From positions 1 to 64,000 of the forward strand of contig NZ_BMRE01000046.1 in the NCBI RefSeq assembly GCF_014648475.1: 64,000 bases of DNA, in the 5' to 3' direction. Position numbers and translations under genes: made by a program. Positions within the stretch are counted from its first letter, which is position 1. Every line of letters begins with the position of its first letter. The notes under the pieces are model-generated. The model saw only the letters and a list, made by a program, of their open reading frames with translations, was not told where the DNA came from and did no database searches. This DNA comes from Lentzea flava. GTDB taxonomy: Bacteria > Actinomycetota > Actinomycetes > Mycobacteriales > Pseudonocardiaceae. Positions 16,904 to 25,936 of this stretch are shown here, one piece after another.

Positions 16904-17137
16904 GTGGTGCATGCATACATCCTCATCCAGACCGAGGTCGGCAAGGCCGCTGCAGTCGCCTCAGAGATCTCCGGGATCGCCGGGGTAGCCACCGCTGAAG
17001 ACGTCACCGGTCCCTACGACGTCATCGTGCGCGCCGAGGCCGACACCGTCGACCAGCTCGGCCAGCTCGTGGTCGCGCGCATCCAGAACGTCGAGGGCAT
17101 CACTCGTACGCTGACCTGCCCGGTGGTGCATCTCTAG
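16904..17137 (+). CDS. stand-alone Lrp/AsnC ligand-binding (RAM) domain protein
   Basis: 77 residues covering only the alpha/beta RAM domain of Lrp/AsnC regulators, with no helix-turn-helix. Such short proteins form amino-acid-binding oligomers, and their function in actinobacteria is unclear. They are commonly found beside thiL. GTG at 16904 with GAAGGGG upstream (GTG 16907 is an alternative). Divergent from thiL. Confidence 0.85.
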   Translation: MVHAYILIQTEVGKAAAVASEISGIAGVATAEDVTGPYDVIVRAEADTVDQLGQLVVARIQNVEGITRTLTCPVVHL

Positions 17138-17156
17138 CCCGTGTTGTCATAACTGG

Positions 17157-17720
17157 GTGACTCAGCAGGAATCCACGTCGGCGCTGTCCCGGCCGCTGCT
17201 CGCGGCGGTCGGGCTCGCCGTGTTGCTCGCCATCGGTGTCGCCACGCTCGGTCTGGTGCTGGGCACGGGAAACCAGACGGAGGACGTGCCCGGTCGCACG
17301 GGTCCCCTCGCGCTGGTCTCGATCGACGCGCCCGACGCGGCCTCGCAGCCGTGCACGTCGCTGATCGAGAAGCTGCCGGTGGGGCTGCCGTCCGGGAAGG
17401 ACATGCTGCCGCGCCGCGAGATCGCCTCGCCCGCGCCGCCCGCCGCGGTCGCGTGGGGTGACGCCAAACACGATCCGGTGGTGTTGCGGTGCGGGCTGCC
17501 GAGGCCGGCCGAGCTCACGCCGACCTCGCAGCTGCGGGTGATCTCGGACGTGCAGTGGCTGCAGCTGCCCGGTTCCGGCAGCTCGACGTGGGTGATCGTG
17601 GACCGCGCCGCGTACGTGGCGCTGACGGTGCCCGACGACGCGGGCACCGGACCGTTGCAGGACATCTCCACGACCGTGCGCGACCTGCTGCCGAAACAGC
17701 CGGTCAAAACCACGCCCTAG
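17157..17720 (+). CDS. DUF3515 membrane-anchored protein
   Basis: 187 residues. One N-terminal transmembrane helix (about 13-36), then an extracellular domain with two cysteines (QPCTSL and LRCGLP) that could form a disulfide. It matches the DUF3515 family by its AVAWGDAKHDPVVLRCGL segment and by synteny with Rv2980 next to ddl. No function is known. Its stop overlaps that of ddl inside one CTAG. Confidence 0.8.
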   Translation: MTQQESTSALSRPLLAAVGLAVLLAIGVATLGLVLGTGNQTEDVPGRTGPLALVSIDAPDAASQPCTSLIEKLPVGLPSGKDMLPRREIASPAPPAAVAWGDAKHDPVVLRCGLPRPAELTPTSQLRVISDVQWLQLPGSGSSTWVIVDRAAYVALTVPDDAGTGPLQDISTTVRDLLPKQPVKTTP

Positions 17721-18769
17721 CGCAGACCCGCGCCGCGCGCGATCGCCGTCTCGATCAGCGTCGTCAGCAACGTGCCGAAATCGATGCCGGTCGCTTCCCA
17801 CGCCTTGGGGTACATGGAGATCGGCGTGAAACCGGGCATCGTGTTGAGCTCGTTGATGATCAGCTCGTCGTCCTCGGTGAGGAAGAAGTCCACCCTGGAC
17901 AGTCCCTGGCAGTCGAGCGCCCTGAACGCGGTGACGGCCATCTCGCGCAGCTTCGCGGTGATGTCGTCGTCGAGCTTCGCCGGGATGTCGGCCTCGTAGG
18001 AGTCGTCGACGTACTTGGCGTTGAAGTCGTACCACTCCACGCCCTCGGCGACCGGCCGCAGCTCGGCGGGCAGCGAGGCCTCGACGTGGCCGTCGGGGAA
18101 CTCCAGGACGGCGCACTCGATCTCGCGCACGTTCGGCACCGCGGCCTCGATGATGACCTTGGGGTCGTGCTGGCGGGCCTCGAAGATCGCGGCGTCGAGG
18201 TCGGCCCAGTCGCTGATCTTGGAGATGCCGACGGACGACCCCGCGCGCGACGGCTTCACGAACACCGGCAGGCCGAGGTGCTCGCGCTCGTCGAGGGTCA
18301 GCGTGGTGGCGGCGCGGTCCAGCGCGACGAACCTGCCGACCGGCAGGCCCTCCGCCTGGAGGATCTTCTTGGCGAAGATCTTGTCCATGGCTGCGGCGCT
18401 CGCGAACACGCCGGGCCCGACGTACGGGAGTCCGCCGAGCTCGAGGAGGCCCTGGATGGTGCCGTCCTCGCCCCACGCGCCGTGCAGCAGGGGGAACACG
18501 ACGTCGACGTCCTTCAGGGCCTGACCGGGCTCGATCGCGACCACATCGGTGCGGTTGCGCAGCGTCGGGAGGTTTCCGGCGCCCGCCTCGAGCGCGTTCG
18601 GATCCATGCCCAGTGCCCACTGCCCCTGCGGTGTGATGCCGACGGGCACCACCTCGAAGCGGTCGGGGTCGAGGTGAGGCAGGACGCTCTTGGCGGACTG
18701 GCAGGAGACCTCGTGCTCGGAGCTGCGGCCGCCGAACACCACGGCCACCCTCGTCTTGCGCTGCGTCAT
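17717..18769 (-). CDS. ddl: D-alanine--D-alanine ligase
   Basis: 350 residues. ATP-dependent synthesis of D-Ala-D-Ala for peptidoglycan, target of cycloserine. N-terminal VAVVFGGRSSEHEVS, HGAWGEDGTIQG, and the metal-binding C-terminal INELNTMPGFT are all present in an ATP-grasp fold. I chose the ATG at 18769 over an upstream in-frame ATG at 18826, since the protein then starts right before the first beta strand. Confidence 0.96.
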   Translation of the reverse strand: MTQRKTRVAVVFGGRSSEHEVSCQSAKSVLPHLDPDRFEVVPVGITPQGQWALGMDPNALEAGAGNLPTLRNRTDVVAIEPGQALKDVDVVFPLLHGAWGEDGTIQGLLELGGLPYVGPGVFASAAAMDKIFAKKILQAEGLPVGRFVALDRAATTLTLDEREHLGLPVFVKPSRAGSSVGISKISDWADLDAAIFEARQHDPKVIIEAAVPNVREIECAVLEFPDGHVEASLPAELRPVAEGVEWYDFNAKYVDDSYEADIPAKLDDDITAKLREMAVTAFRALDCQGLSRVDFFLTEDDELIINELNTMPGFTPISMYPKAWEATGIDFGTLLTTLIETAIARGAGLR

Positions 18770-18829
18770 GGGGCCCGACCCTACCCGTTTGGGCGATTGT
18801 GCCCACCGACCAGTTCTATCCTCCACGAC

Positions 18830-19780
18830 GTGAAGATCAAGACGCTCGACCTCGCCGACGAGACCGAGCTCCGGGGTTACGCCGAGGTGCGGATCGCCGC
18901 CCAGACCGCGGATCGTCCCCGCGAACCGGCACCGAGCCCTGAACGGATCATCGAGTCGCTACGGGAGACCAGCCCGGGCTTCAGCGGGATCGTCCGCCTC
19001 GTCGCGCTGCTCGACGGCGAGGTCGCGGGCGTCGTTTCCGCAGGACTGCTGGAGAGGCTGGCGACCGGCTCGATCACGGTCCACCCGCGGCACCGCAGGC
19101 GCGGCATCGGCACCGCGCTGCTGGAGGCGTTGCTGCCCGAACTGCGCGCGGCCGGCCGGGAGGCGCTGGAGGACCGGGTCGCACCGGGCAGCGCAGGCGA
19201 GCACTGGGCGCTCACGCACGGCTTCCAGGTGACCGCGTCCCGGGTCGTGCAGCAGCTGACGGTCGCCGACGTCGATCCCGTTTCCTGGGAGCTGCCCGCA
19301 CCCGCCGGCTACCGGGTGGAGCGGTGGACCGGCGAGACGCCCGAGCACCTGCTGGTGTCGTTGGCCGCCACGCGGCGGGCGATCCACGACGCGCCGGACG
19401 GTGATCACGCTCCGGAGTGGACGCCGGAACTGGTCCGGGCCGAGGAGGCGCAGGACCGGGCGGCCGGCGTCGAGCGCCGCGCCGTCGTGGCGGTCGAGGA
19501 GGCCACGGGTCACGTCGCGGCGTTCACCAACGTGCGGCTGTACCCGGAGGACGTCGAGCACACGTTCTGGCAGGACACGGTGGTCGCGCCTCGTCATCGC
19601 GGGCGAGGGCTCGCTCGGTTCGTCAAGGCGCAGCTGCTTCCGTGGCTGCTCGCGGACCGGCCGGAGCTGGAGCGCATCGAGACCGGAACGGCGTCCGCCA
19701 ACGCCCCCATGATCCGGACGAACGAGGCGCTGGGGTTCGTCACCACCCGCGAGGTCGTGGTGGTCAGCCGTTCCGTTTGA
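18830..19780 (+). CDS. tandem-GNAT acetyltransferase
   Basis: 316 residues containing two GNAT domains. The N-terminal motif A is HPRHRRRGIGTALLEALL and the C-terminal one is APRHRGRGLARFVKAQLL. This duplicated layout resembles mycothiol synthase MshD and aminoglycoside or choline-type acetyltransferases, but I cannot assign a substrate. GTG start, with little leader sequence after ddl. It overlaps the convergent MocR gene by 17 bases. Confidence 0.8.
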   Translation: MKIKTLDLADETELRGYAEVRIAAQTADRPREPAPSPERIIESLRETSPGFSGIVRLVALLDGEVAGVVSAGLLERLATGSITVHPRHRRRGIGTALLEALLPELRAAGREALEDRVAPGSAGEHWALTHGFQVTASRVVQQLTVADVDPVSWELPAPAGYRVERWTGETPEHLLVSLAATRRAIHDAPDGDHAPEWTPELVRAEEAQDRAAGVERRAVVAVEEATGHVAAFTNVRLYPEDVEHTFWQDTVVAPRHRGRGLARFVKAQLLPWLLADRPELERIETGTASANAPMIRTNEALGFVTTREVVVVSRSV

Positions 19781-21134
19781 TCAGCTCGGTGAGGATCGGC
19801 AACGCGGAGACGAGCTGCTCGCGCGAGCACGCGCTGTACCCGATCGCGAGCCCGTGGAACTTGGCCCGGTTCACGTAGTGCCTGGCCAGTCCGTCGACCC
19901 GCAGGCCGCGTTCGAGGGCGAGCTTCATGACCTCCCGCTCCTGGTCGAGGCTGGGCAGCAGCACGACGACGTGCGCGCCCGCGTCGTCGCCGATCATCGT
20001 GATGCCGGCGGCCGCGAACGTGTCGACGATCAACGCGCGGCGCTCGGACAGCTCGCGCCGCAGCTTGCGCAGGTGGCGGCCGAGGTCGCCGGTGCGGGCC
20101 AGCTCGACGACGACCCGTTGGCCCGCGGCGGCCGGGCTGGTGCCGGTCAGGTCGCGGTGTTCGAGGATGGTCGTGGCGATGTGCTCGGGGGCGACCATCC
20201 AGCCAGCGCCCAGGGTCGGGGTGAGGATCTTGCTCGTGGTGCCGAGGTGGACGACGACGTCCGGGGCGAGCGCGGCCAGTGACGGCAGCGGTGCCACGTC
20301 GTAGCGGAGCTCGCCGTCGTAGTCGTCCTCGATGACGAGCCACCCGTCGCGGCGCGCCCGCTCGACCAGCGCGACCCTGCGGCCGGCCGACATGCGGCCA
20401 CCGAGCGGGTACTGGTGGGCGGGCGAGCAGTAGACGGCCTTCACCCCGGCAGGAACCGCCTCGGGAAGAAGACCCTCGGCGTCGACCGCGGCTTGGACGA
20501 CCTTCAAGCCCGCCGCGCGGAAGACGCCCACGGCGCGTTGGTAGCCCGGCTCCTCGACGGCCACGGCGTCACCGCGGTTCAGCACGGCCACCGCGATCTC
20601 GGTCAGCACCGCCGTGGTGCCGCCCGTCGCGAGCACGGGGTCGGCGTTGACGGCCAGGCCGCGGTGGCGGAGCAGGTGTTCGGCGATGGCCTCGCGGTAC
20701 TCGGGCAGGCCAGCGCGTTCGGGACGGGACAGCGGCGGCGCGTCGGCCGCGGCGCGCCACGCCCTGCGCCAGGCCGCGCGGTCGAGGCCCGCTGCCCACG
20801 GCGCGCCGGTGCTGAGGTCGACGAGGTCGACGACGGCGGGTACGGCGGCCTTGCGCGAACGTTTGCGCAACGGGCCCGGCGGGGTCGTCGTGACGTAGGT
20901 GCCGGAGCCGTGCCGGCCCGCGATCCAGCCCTCCGCGTGCAGCTGCTCGTAGGCGGCGGCGGTGACCGTGCGGGAGACACCGAGCGATTCGGCCAACGCG
21001 CGCGTGGACGGCAGCCGGTCGCCCGCACGCAGCCGTCCTTCCGACGCGGCGGCGCGCAGGGCGTCGGCGAGCTGGACGGCGAGCGGTTCCGCGGACTCGC
21101 GGTCCAGCGCGACGGGAAGCGCGGTCTCAGCCAA
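19764..21134 (-). CDS. MocR/PdxR-family transcriptional regulator
   Basis: 456 residues. An N-terminal GntR winged helix (GDRLPSTRALAESLGVSRTVTAAAYEQL) is fused to a fold-type I aminotransferase-like domain with an IEDDYDGELRY segment and a PLP-site Lys in the GTTSKILTPTLGAGW motif. PdxR members sense PLP and control vitamin B6 genes. TTG start at 21134, chosen for GAGAAGG 5 bases upstream. It is divergent from a PNPOx-like gene with paired AAAGTGGC half-sites between, which suggests that gene is its target. Confidence 0.9.
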   Translation of the reverse strand: MAETALPVALDRESAEPLAVQLADALRAAASEGRLRAGDRLPSTRALAESLGVSRTVTAAAYEQLHAEGWIAGRHGSGTYVTTTPPGPLRKRSRKAAVPAVVDLVDLSTGAPWAAGLDRAAWRRAWRAAADAPPLSRPERAGLPEYREAIAEHLLRHRGLAVNADPVLATGGTTAVLTEIAVAVLNRGDAVAVEEPGYQRAVGVFRAAGLKVVQAAVDAEGLLPEAVPAGVKAVYCSPAHQYPLGGRMSAGRRVALVERARRDGWLVIEDDYDGELRYDVAPLPSLAALAPDVVVHLGTTSKILTPTLGAGWMVAPEHIATTILEHRDLTGTSPAAAGQRVVVELARTGDLGRHLRKLRRELSERRALIVDTFAAAGITMIGDDAGAHVVVLLPSLDQEREVMKLALERGLRVDGLARHYVNRAKFHGLAIGYSACSREQLVSALPILTELIKRNG

Positions 21135-21183
21135 AGTGGCCTTCTCGAATCGGCGGATAATGGCGCTTCAATGATGCCACTTT
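21133..21183. promoter_or_regulatory. inverted AAAGTGGC half-sites (candidate MocR operator)
   Basis: AAAGTGGC at 21133-21140 and its complement GCCACTTT at 21176-21183, 43 bases apart (about four helical turns), in the divergent promoter region. Known PdxR sites in actinobacteria contain AAAGTGG cores. One half-site overlaps the regulator's own start codon, consistent with autorepression. Confidence 0.55.
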
Positions 21184-21201
21184 TGCCCGCACAGTAGGTG
21201 C

Positions 21202-21846
21202 ATGACCGCTGAACTGCAGCTCTCCCCCACCCCGCGCAGCACCGTCGTCCGCGGCAAGAAGCGAGCCGTCCAGGACCGCCAGGTGCTCTACGACATCCTC
21301 GACGCGGGCCTGGTCTGCCACCTCGCCGTGGAGGTCGACGGGGCACCGTTCCTCATCCCCACCGCGTACGGGCGGGACGGCAACCGCATCTTCCTGCACG
21401 GGTCGACGGGTTCACGGTCCATCAGGAGCATGCTGGAAGGCAAGCAGGTTTGCGTCGCGGTCACGCTCGTGGACGGCGTCGTGTACTCGCGGTCGGTGTT
21501 CCACCACTCGATGAACTACCGGTCGGCGATCATCCACGGCACCGCGAAGATCGCCGAGGACCCCGAGCACGCGTTGAAGGTCATCGTCGAGCACGTCACG
21601 CCCGGCAGCTGGGACTACGCGCGGCAGCCGTCCAAGAAGGAGCTGGCGCAGACGGCCGCGCTGGAGATCGACCTGACCGAGGCCAGCGTGAAGGTGCGCG
21701 AGGGCGGGCCGGGCGAGGAGCCGGCCGACCTCGAAGCGAACCTCGTGTGGGCCGGGCACATGCCGCTCATCCAGTCGTGGGGCGCGCCCGTGCCGCACGA
21801 GACGGACAAGCCGGTACCGCCGCACGTCAGCGCACGGGGCCGTTGA
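21202..21846 (+). CDS. FMN-binding split-barrel (PNPOx-like) protein
   Basis: 214 residues. The domain begins at LYDILDAGLVCHLAVEVDGAPFLIPTAYG, typical of the NimA/pyridoxamine 5'-phosphate oxidase-like flavin_Nop family. These proteins bind FMN or F420 and reduce diverse substrates. Pairing with a MocR/PdxR regulator suggests a link to vitamin B6, although it is not a canonical PdxH. Its 3' end overlaps the convergent cysteine dioxygenase gene by 20 bases. Confidence 0.82.
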   Translation: MTAELQLSPTPRSTVVRGKKRAVQDRQVLYDILDAGLVCHLAVEVDGAPFLIPTAYGRDGNRIFLHGSTGSRSIRSMLEGKQVCVAVTLVDGVVYSRSVFHHSMNYRSAIIHGTAKIAEDPEHALKVIVEHVTPGSWDYARQPSKKELAQTAALEIDLTEASVKVREGGPGEEPADLEANLVWAGHMPLIQSWGAPVPHETDKPVPPHVSARGR

Positions 21847-22285
21847 CCGGGTCGTAGCGGTAGGGGGTCATGGCGCGGGTGCCGTGCCGGTAGACGTGGA
21901 TCGACACGGCCGGGTCCACTCCGTCGTTGCGCACCTGGTGCACGTAGCCGGGCCCCCACACCCGCGACTGGCCGGCGTGCAGCGAGTGCACGACCTGGAT
22001 GCGGGTCGTCACCACCTCGGTCAGCAGGCCGCTGACCACGGTGAACGCGCCGGTGGTCGTGGAGTGGTCGTGCAGCGAGGCCGTCTGACCGGGGAGCCAG
22101 CTCATCAGCCAGATCTCCTGGTCGTCGGTCTTGTCGACCAACGCCGAGAAGCGCTCCTCCGGGTCGTAGCGGAGCAGGTGCTTCCAGCGGTCGCGGTCGG
22201 CCGCCCACGCCAGCGCCACCCGGACGGGGTGCAGCAGCGCGGAGTTCTCAGGCAGAACGACGGAGTTCTCGGGTACGGCGAACAT
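21827..22285 (-). CDS. cysteine dioxygenase family protein
   Basis: About 152 residues, a cupin that oxidises cysteine to cysteine sulfinate with a mononuclear iron. The iron ligands appear as His72 and His74 in SLHDHSTTTGAF and His116 in GYVHQVRN. The position after a cystathionine gamma-lyase-like gene on the same strand suggests a cysteine-disposal pair. The start is uncertain: ATG 22285 gives a sensible N-terminus but a weak ribosome site. A GC-rich inverted repeat (AGAGGG/CCCTCT near 22376-22401) separates it from the upstream gene. Confidence 0.85.
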   Translation of the reverse strand: MFAVPENSVVLPENSALLHPVRVALAWAADRDRWKHLLRYDPEERFSALVDKTDDQEIWLMSWLPGQTASLHDHSTTTGAFTVVSGLLTEVVTTRIQVVHSLHAGQSRVWGPGYVHQVRNDGVDPAVSIHVYRHGTRAMTPYRYDPVNGPVR

Positions 22286-22403
22286 GAGGGAAAACAGTCC
22301 TAACCATGGCGAATGCGCGAAAAGAGGACGCGGGACTATCGCCAGGTACAACACAGTGCGTTGAAGGACATGCCGGAGAGGGTCCCGGAACTCCGGCCCT
22401 CTG

Positions 22404-23468
22404 TCAAACCAGGCCCAGAGCTTGGGACACGTCCGCGACCAGGTCCCGCGTGTCCTCGCACCCGGCCGAGAACCGCACGAGACCCTCGGGCACCGGGTCG
22501 CCCCACTGCGCGCGCCGGTCCGCCGTCGAGTGCAGGCCGCCGAACGACGTCGCCGCCGACACGAGCCGCGACTTCGCCAGGAACTTCTCCACCGCCTCAG
22601 CCGACTCCAGCTCGAACGTCAGCACGCCGTTGAACCGCCGCATCTGCTGCGCCGCCACGAGGTACGCGGGGTCCTCGGGCGCACCAGGCCAGCGGAGGTT
22701 CTCGACCCGCCCCTTGAGCAGCTCGTGGAGCGCGGCCGCGTTCTCCGCCTGCCGCGCGAGCCGCAGGTCGAGCGTTCCCAGGCCGCGCAGCACGAGCCAC
22801 GACTCGAACGGGCCGGGGATCGCGCCGTTCACCGTCCGCGCGTCGCGCACCTTCGCGGCCAGCTCGGCCGACGACGTCGTCACGTGTCCGAAGAGGACGT
22901 CGCTGTGGCCGGCGACCGCCTTGGTGTCCGACGCCACCACGACGTCCGCGCCGAGCTCCAGCGGCCGTTGCCCCAGCGGGGTGGCGGTCGTGTTGTCCAC
23001 CGCCAGCAACGCACCGGCCGCGTGCGCCGCGTCGGCCAGTGCCGCGATGTCGCACACGTCCAGACCGGGGTTCGACGGCGTCTCCAGCAGGACGAGCTTC
23101 ACCCCGTCGAACGACGGGTACGGCCCCGCCGTGGGCACCTCGACTACGTTGATGTCCATTTCGGACACGAACCTGCGGGTCAGGTAGTAGCCGTCCGACG
23201 GGAGCACCAGAGTGTCCCCAGTGGACAGAACGGCCCGCAGCAACGTGGAGATCGCCGCCATCCCGGACGGGAACACGACGCACTCGCCGCCCTCCAGCGA
23301 TCCCAGCGCGGCTTCCAGCGACCGCCACGTCGGGTTGCTCGCGCGACCGTAGTAGTCCTCGCCGCCGAGGTGGTACGCCGACGCGAACACCGGCTGTGCG
23401 CCGAACGGTTCGCCCGGCGCACCGGAGATCGCGTGCACGACCCGCGTGCCGTCACCGAGCTCGCTCAC
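22404..23468 (-). CDS. PLP-dependent cystathionine gamma-lyase/synthase family enzyme
   Basis: 354 residues, fold-type I Cys/Met metabolism PLP family. The PLP lysine lies in ASDTKAVAGHSDVLFG. Other marks are FPSGMAAISTLL (phosphate-binding region) and LLETPSNPGLDV. Members cleave cystathionine to cysteine or act as synthases, and the reaction cannot be fixed by eye. The GTG overlaps the gpsA stop as GTGA, so translation is coupled to gpsA. It precedes the cysteine dioxygenase gene. Confidence 0.85.
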   Translation of the reverse strand: MSELGDGTRVVHAISGAPGEPFGAQPVFASAYHLGGEDYYGRASNPTWRSLEAALGSLEGGECVVFPSGMAAISTLLRAVLSTGDTLVLPSDGYYLTRRFVSEMDINVVEVPTAGPYPSFDGVKLVLLETPSNPGLDVCDIAALADAAHAAGALLAVDNTTATPLGQRPLELGADVVVASDTKAVAGHSDVLFGHVTTSSAELAAKVRDARTVNGAIPGPFESWLVLRGLGTLDLRLARQAENAAALHELLKGRVENLRWPGAPEDPAYLVAAQQMRRFNGVLTFELESAEAVEKFLAKSRLVSAATSFGGLHSTADRRAQWGDPVPEGLVRFSAGCEDTRDLVADVSQALGLV

Positions 23469-24475
23469 TGGCGCTCGTGCTTCCGGTCGCGGCCGAGCAG
23501 CGCGGCACCGAGTTCCCGCACGCTCAACCCGTCGTGGCACACCTGGTGCACGCCTTCGGTGATCGGCATGTCGACCCCGTGCTTCGCGGCGAGCTCGCGG
23601 ATCGACGAGCACGACTTCACACCCTCGGCGACCTGACCGTGCGCGGCTTCCTGCGCCTGCGCGAGGGTCTCGCCCCTGCCGAGCCGCTCACCGAAGGACC
23701 GGTTGCGCGACAACGGCGACGCACAGGTCGCGACGAGGTCGCCCAGACCCGCCAGACCCGCGAACGTCAGCGGGTCGGCCCCGAGCGCCGCGCCCAGCCG
23801 TGCCGTCTCGGCCAGACCGCGCGTGATGATCGACGCCATCGTGTTGTCGCCGTAGCCCATGCCCGCCGCCATGCCGCACGCCAGCGCGATGACGTTCTTG
23901 CACGCCCCGCCGAGCTCGCAGCCGACGACGTCGGTGTTGGTGTAGGGGCGGAAGTACGAGTTGGAGCACGCGTGCTGCAGGTCGACCGCGCGGTCGTGGT
24001 CCGTGCACGCGATGACGGTCGCGGTCGGCTGCCCGACGGCGATCTCCTTGGCCAGGTTGGGCCCGGACACCACGGCCACCTGGGACTCGTCGACGCCGGC
24101 GACCTCGCGGATCACCTCGCTCATCCGCTTCAGGGTGCCGAGCTCGACGCCCTTGGACAGCGACACCAGGGTCGCGTCCGGCGGCAGCAGCTCCTTCCAC
24201 GCCGAGAGGTTGACCCGCAACGTCTGCGACGGCACGGCCAGCACCACCGCGTCGGCACCGTCGAGGGCCTTCGCCGCATCCGCGGTGGCCGCCAGGTTCG
24301 CGGGCAGCGAGATCCCCGGCAGGTAGCCGGAGTTCACCCTGGTCTCGGTGATCTCCGACGCGACGTCCTGCCGCCGCGCCCACAGCACGACCTCGGGACC
24401 GGAGTCCGCGATGACCTTCGCGAACGTCGTGCCCCACGAACCGGCGCCGAGCACCGCAACGCGTTCGATTGCCAT
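23465..24475 (-). CDS. gpsA: NAD(P)+ glycerol-3-phosphate dehydrogenase
   Basis: 336 residues. Reduces dihydroxyacetone phosphate to sn-glycerol 3-phosphate for phospholipids. The N-terminal nucleotide fold VLGAGSWGTTFAKV and the catalytic GELGGACKNVIALACG are intact, and the length is typical. It starts 4 bases after the stop of the PlsC-type acyltransferase, so glycerophosphate supply and acylation are co-expressed. Synteny with Rv2982c. Confidence 0.96.
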   Translation of the reverse strand: MAIERVAVLGAGSWGTTFAKVIADSGPEVVLWARRQDVASEITETRVNSGYLPGISLPANLAATADAAKALDGADAVVLAVPSQTLRVNLSAWKELLPPDATLVSLSKGVELGTLKRMSEVIREVAGVDESQVAVVSGPNLAKEIAVGQPTATVIACTDHDRAVDLQHACSNSYFRPYTNTDVVGCELGGACKNVIALACGMAAGMGYGDNTMASIITRGLAETARLGAALGADPLTFAGLAGLGDLVATCASPLSRNRSFGERLGRGETLAQAQEAAHGQVAEGVKSCSSIRELAAKHGVDMPITEGVHQVCHDGLSVRELGAALLGRDRKHERQ

Positions 24476-24479
24476 GGGT

Positions 24480-25187
24480 TCAGGCCTTCCTCGGTCCGTA
24501 GAAGCCTTCCGGTGCCTGCTGGCCGCGCACCTCGGACAGGAGGTCCTTCACGCGGTTCATCAGCAGGTCGGTGACCTCGCGCAGCACCGCCAGCGACTCC
24601 TCGGAGCCCTTGTACGCCGACAGGTCGACCGGCTCGCCGACGAGGTAGGTGACCGTCTTGCGCGGGAAGGGCCGGAACCTCTTCTTGTAGTGGTCGTAGA
24701 TGTCGACCGTGCCCCAGCGGGCGATCGGGATCACCGGGCCGTCGTGCTGCAGCGCGAGCCGGGCGACACCGGTGCGCGAGTTCATCGGCCAGCTCTCGGG
24801 ATCCTTGGTGATCGTGCCCTCTGGGTAGATCACCACGAGGTCGCCGCTCGCCAGCGCCTCGTGGGCCGCGCGCAGGCTCTGCTGGGCGTCCGTGGTGCCC
24901 CGGTAGACCGGGATCTGCCGCGTGCCGCGCAGGATCTTGTTCGCGACCGGGATGTTCCACAGGCTGTGCTTCGCGAGGAAGTGCGGCACCCGGCCGTGGC
25001 GGTGCACGAACACCGCGTCGTAGATCGGGTCGAGGTGCGAGATGTGGTTCATGACCAGCAGCACCGAACCCTGGCGCGGGATGCGGTCGCCGTGCAGGTA
25101 CCTGCGCCTGCCCAGCAGGCCCGACAGCGGGTAGACGATCGTCGCGGCGACGCCGACCCAGAAGCCGCCCTTCTCCCGTTTGGCCAC
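24480..25187 (-). CDS. 1-acyl-sn-glycerol-3-phosphate acyltransferase family (PlsC)
   Basis: 235 residues. The HX4D acyltransferase motif appears as NHISHLDP and the glycerophosphate-binding motif as IYPEGTITKD. It acylates lysophosphatidate or a related lysolipid at the membrane. GTG at 25187 with AGGAGAG 6 bases ahead. It forms an operon with gpsA and is divergent from fbiD. Confidence 0.9.
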   Translation of the reverse strand: MAKREKGGFWVGVAATIVYPLSGLLGRRRYLHGDRIPRQGSVLLVMNHISHLDPIYDAVFVHRHGRVPHFLAKHSLWNIPVANKILRGTRQIPVYRGTTDAQQSLRAAHEALASGDLVVIYPEGTITKDPESWPMNSRTGVARLALQHDGPVIPIARWGTVDIYDHYKKRFRPFPRKTVTYLVGEPVDLSAYKGSEESLAVLREVTDLLMNRVKDLLSEVRGQQAPEGFYGPRKA

Positions 25188-25244
25188 GTGGAGCTCTCCT
25201 CACCCTGCTAGATCTGCGCCCAGGAGCACATTAGTCGTCAGATC

Positions 25245-25883
25245 GTGGACTATGACGAGGTGCGGGATGAAGTTGACCTCGTGGTTCCGGTCAAAACGCT
25301 CGACAGGGCCAAGACCAGGCTGACCAGCGCCACCGGCGGTGATCCGGTGTCACACGCGGCGCTGGCGCTCGCGCTCGCCATGGACACGGTGAGCGCCGCC
25401 GTGGCGACGCCCGGTGTCCGCCGCGTGGTCACGATCACATCGGACCCCGCCGTCGCCGCCGAGATGGCGGCGCTGGGCGTCGAGGCGCTGCCCGAGCCCG
25501 CGGAGCCCGGACTGAACGCGGCGCTGCGGCACGGCGCCCGCACGCTCCGGTCGGACCGCGTCGGCGCGCTCCAGGCCGACCTGCCCGCGCTCAAGCCGGG
25601 CGAGCTCCAGGCAGCGCTCGAAGCGGCGGGGAACCGTCGCGCGTTCGTCCCCGACCGGCAGGGCACCGGAACGACGTTGCTCCTCGCCGCACCCGGCGGG
25701 GAGCTCGACCCGCGGTTCGGTGTCGGGTCCGCGGGACATCACCGGATTTCCGGTGCGGTGGCGCTGTTCGGGCCGTGGCCGTCGCTGCGCTGTGACGTGG
25801 ACACGGAAGAAGACTTGCGCCTCGCGCTGACGCTCGGTCTCGGCGCGCACACCGCGAACGCGTTGCCCGCCTGGACAACCTGA
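25245..25883 (+). CDS. fbiD: phosphoenolpyruvate/2-phospholactate guanylyltransferase
   Basis: 212 residues, CofC/FbiD family, which activates phosphoenolpyruvate (actinobacteria) or 2-phospho-L-lactate (archaea) with GTP for coenzyme F420 synthesis. VVPVKTLDRAKTRL at the N-terminus and ALQADLPALKPGEL are family marks. Its presence implies that the organism makes F420. GTG at 25245 yields a short N-terminal extension before the conserved core. Same place as Rv2983. Confidence 0.92.
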   Translation: MDYDEVRDEVDLVVPVKTLDRAKTRLTSATGGDPVSHAALALALAMDTVSAAVATPGVRRVVTITSDPAVAAEMAALGVEALPEPAEPGLNAALRHGARTLRSDRVGALQADLPALKPGELQAALEAAGNRRAFVPDRQGTGTTLLLAAPGGELDPRFGVGSAGHHRISGAVALFGPWPSLRCDVDTEEDLRLALTLGLGAHTANALPAWTT

Positions 25884-25936
25884 GCGATCGTCACGCGTCT
25901 TCCGGGTCACCGGGGTGATCACGACTTGGGAGACTG

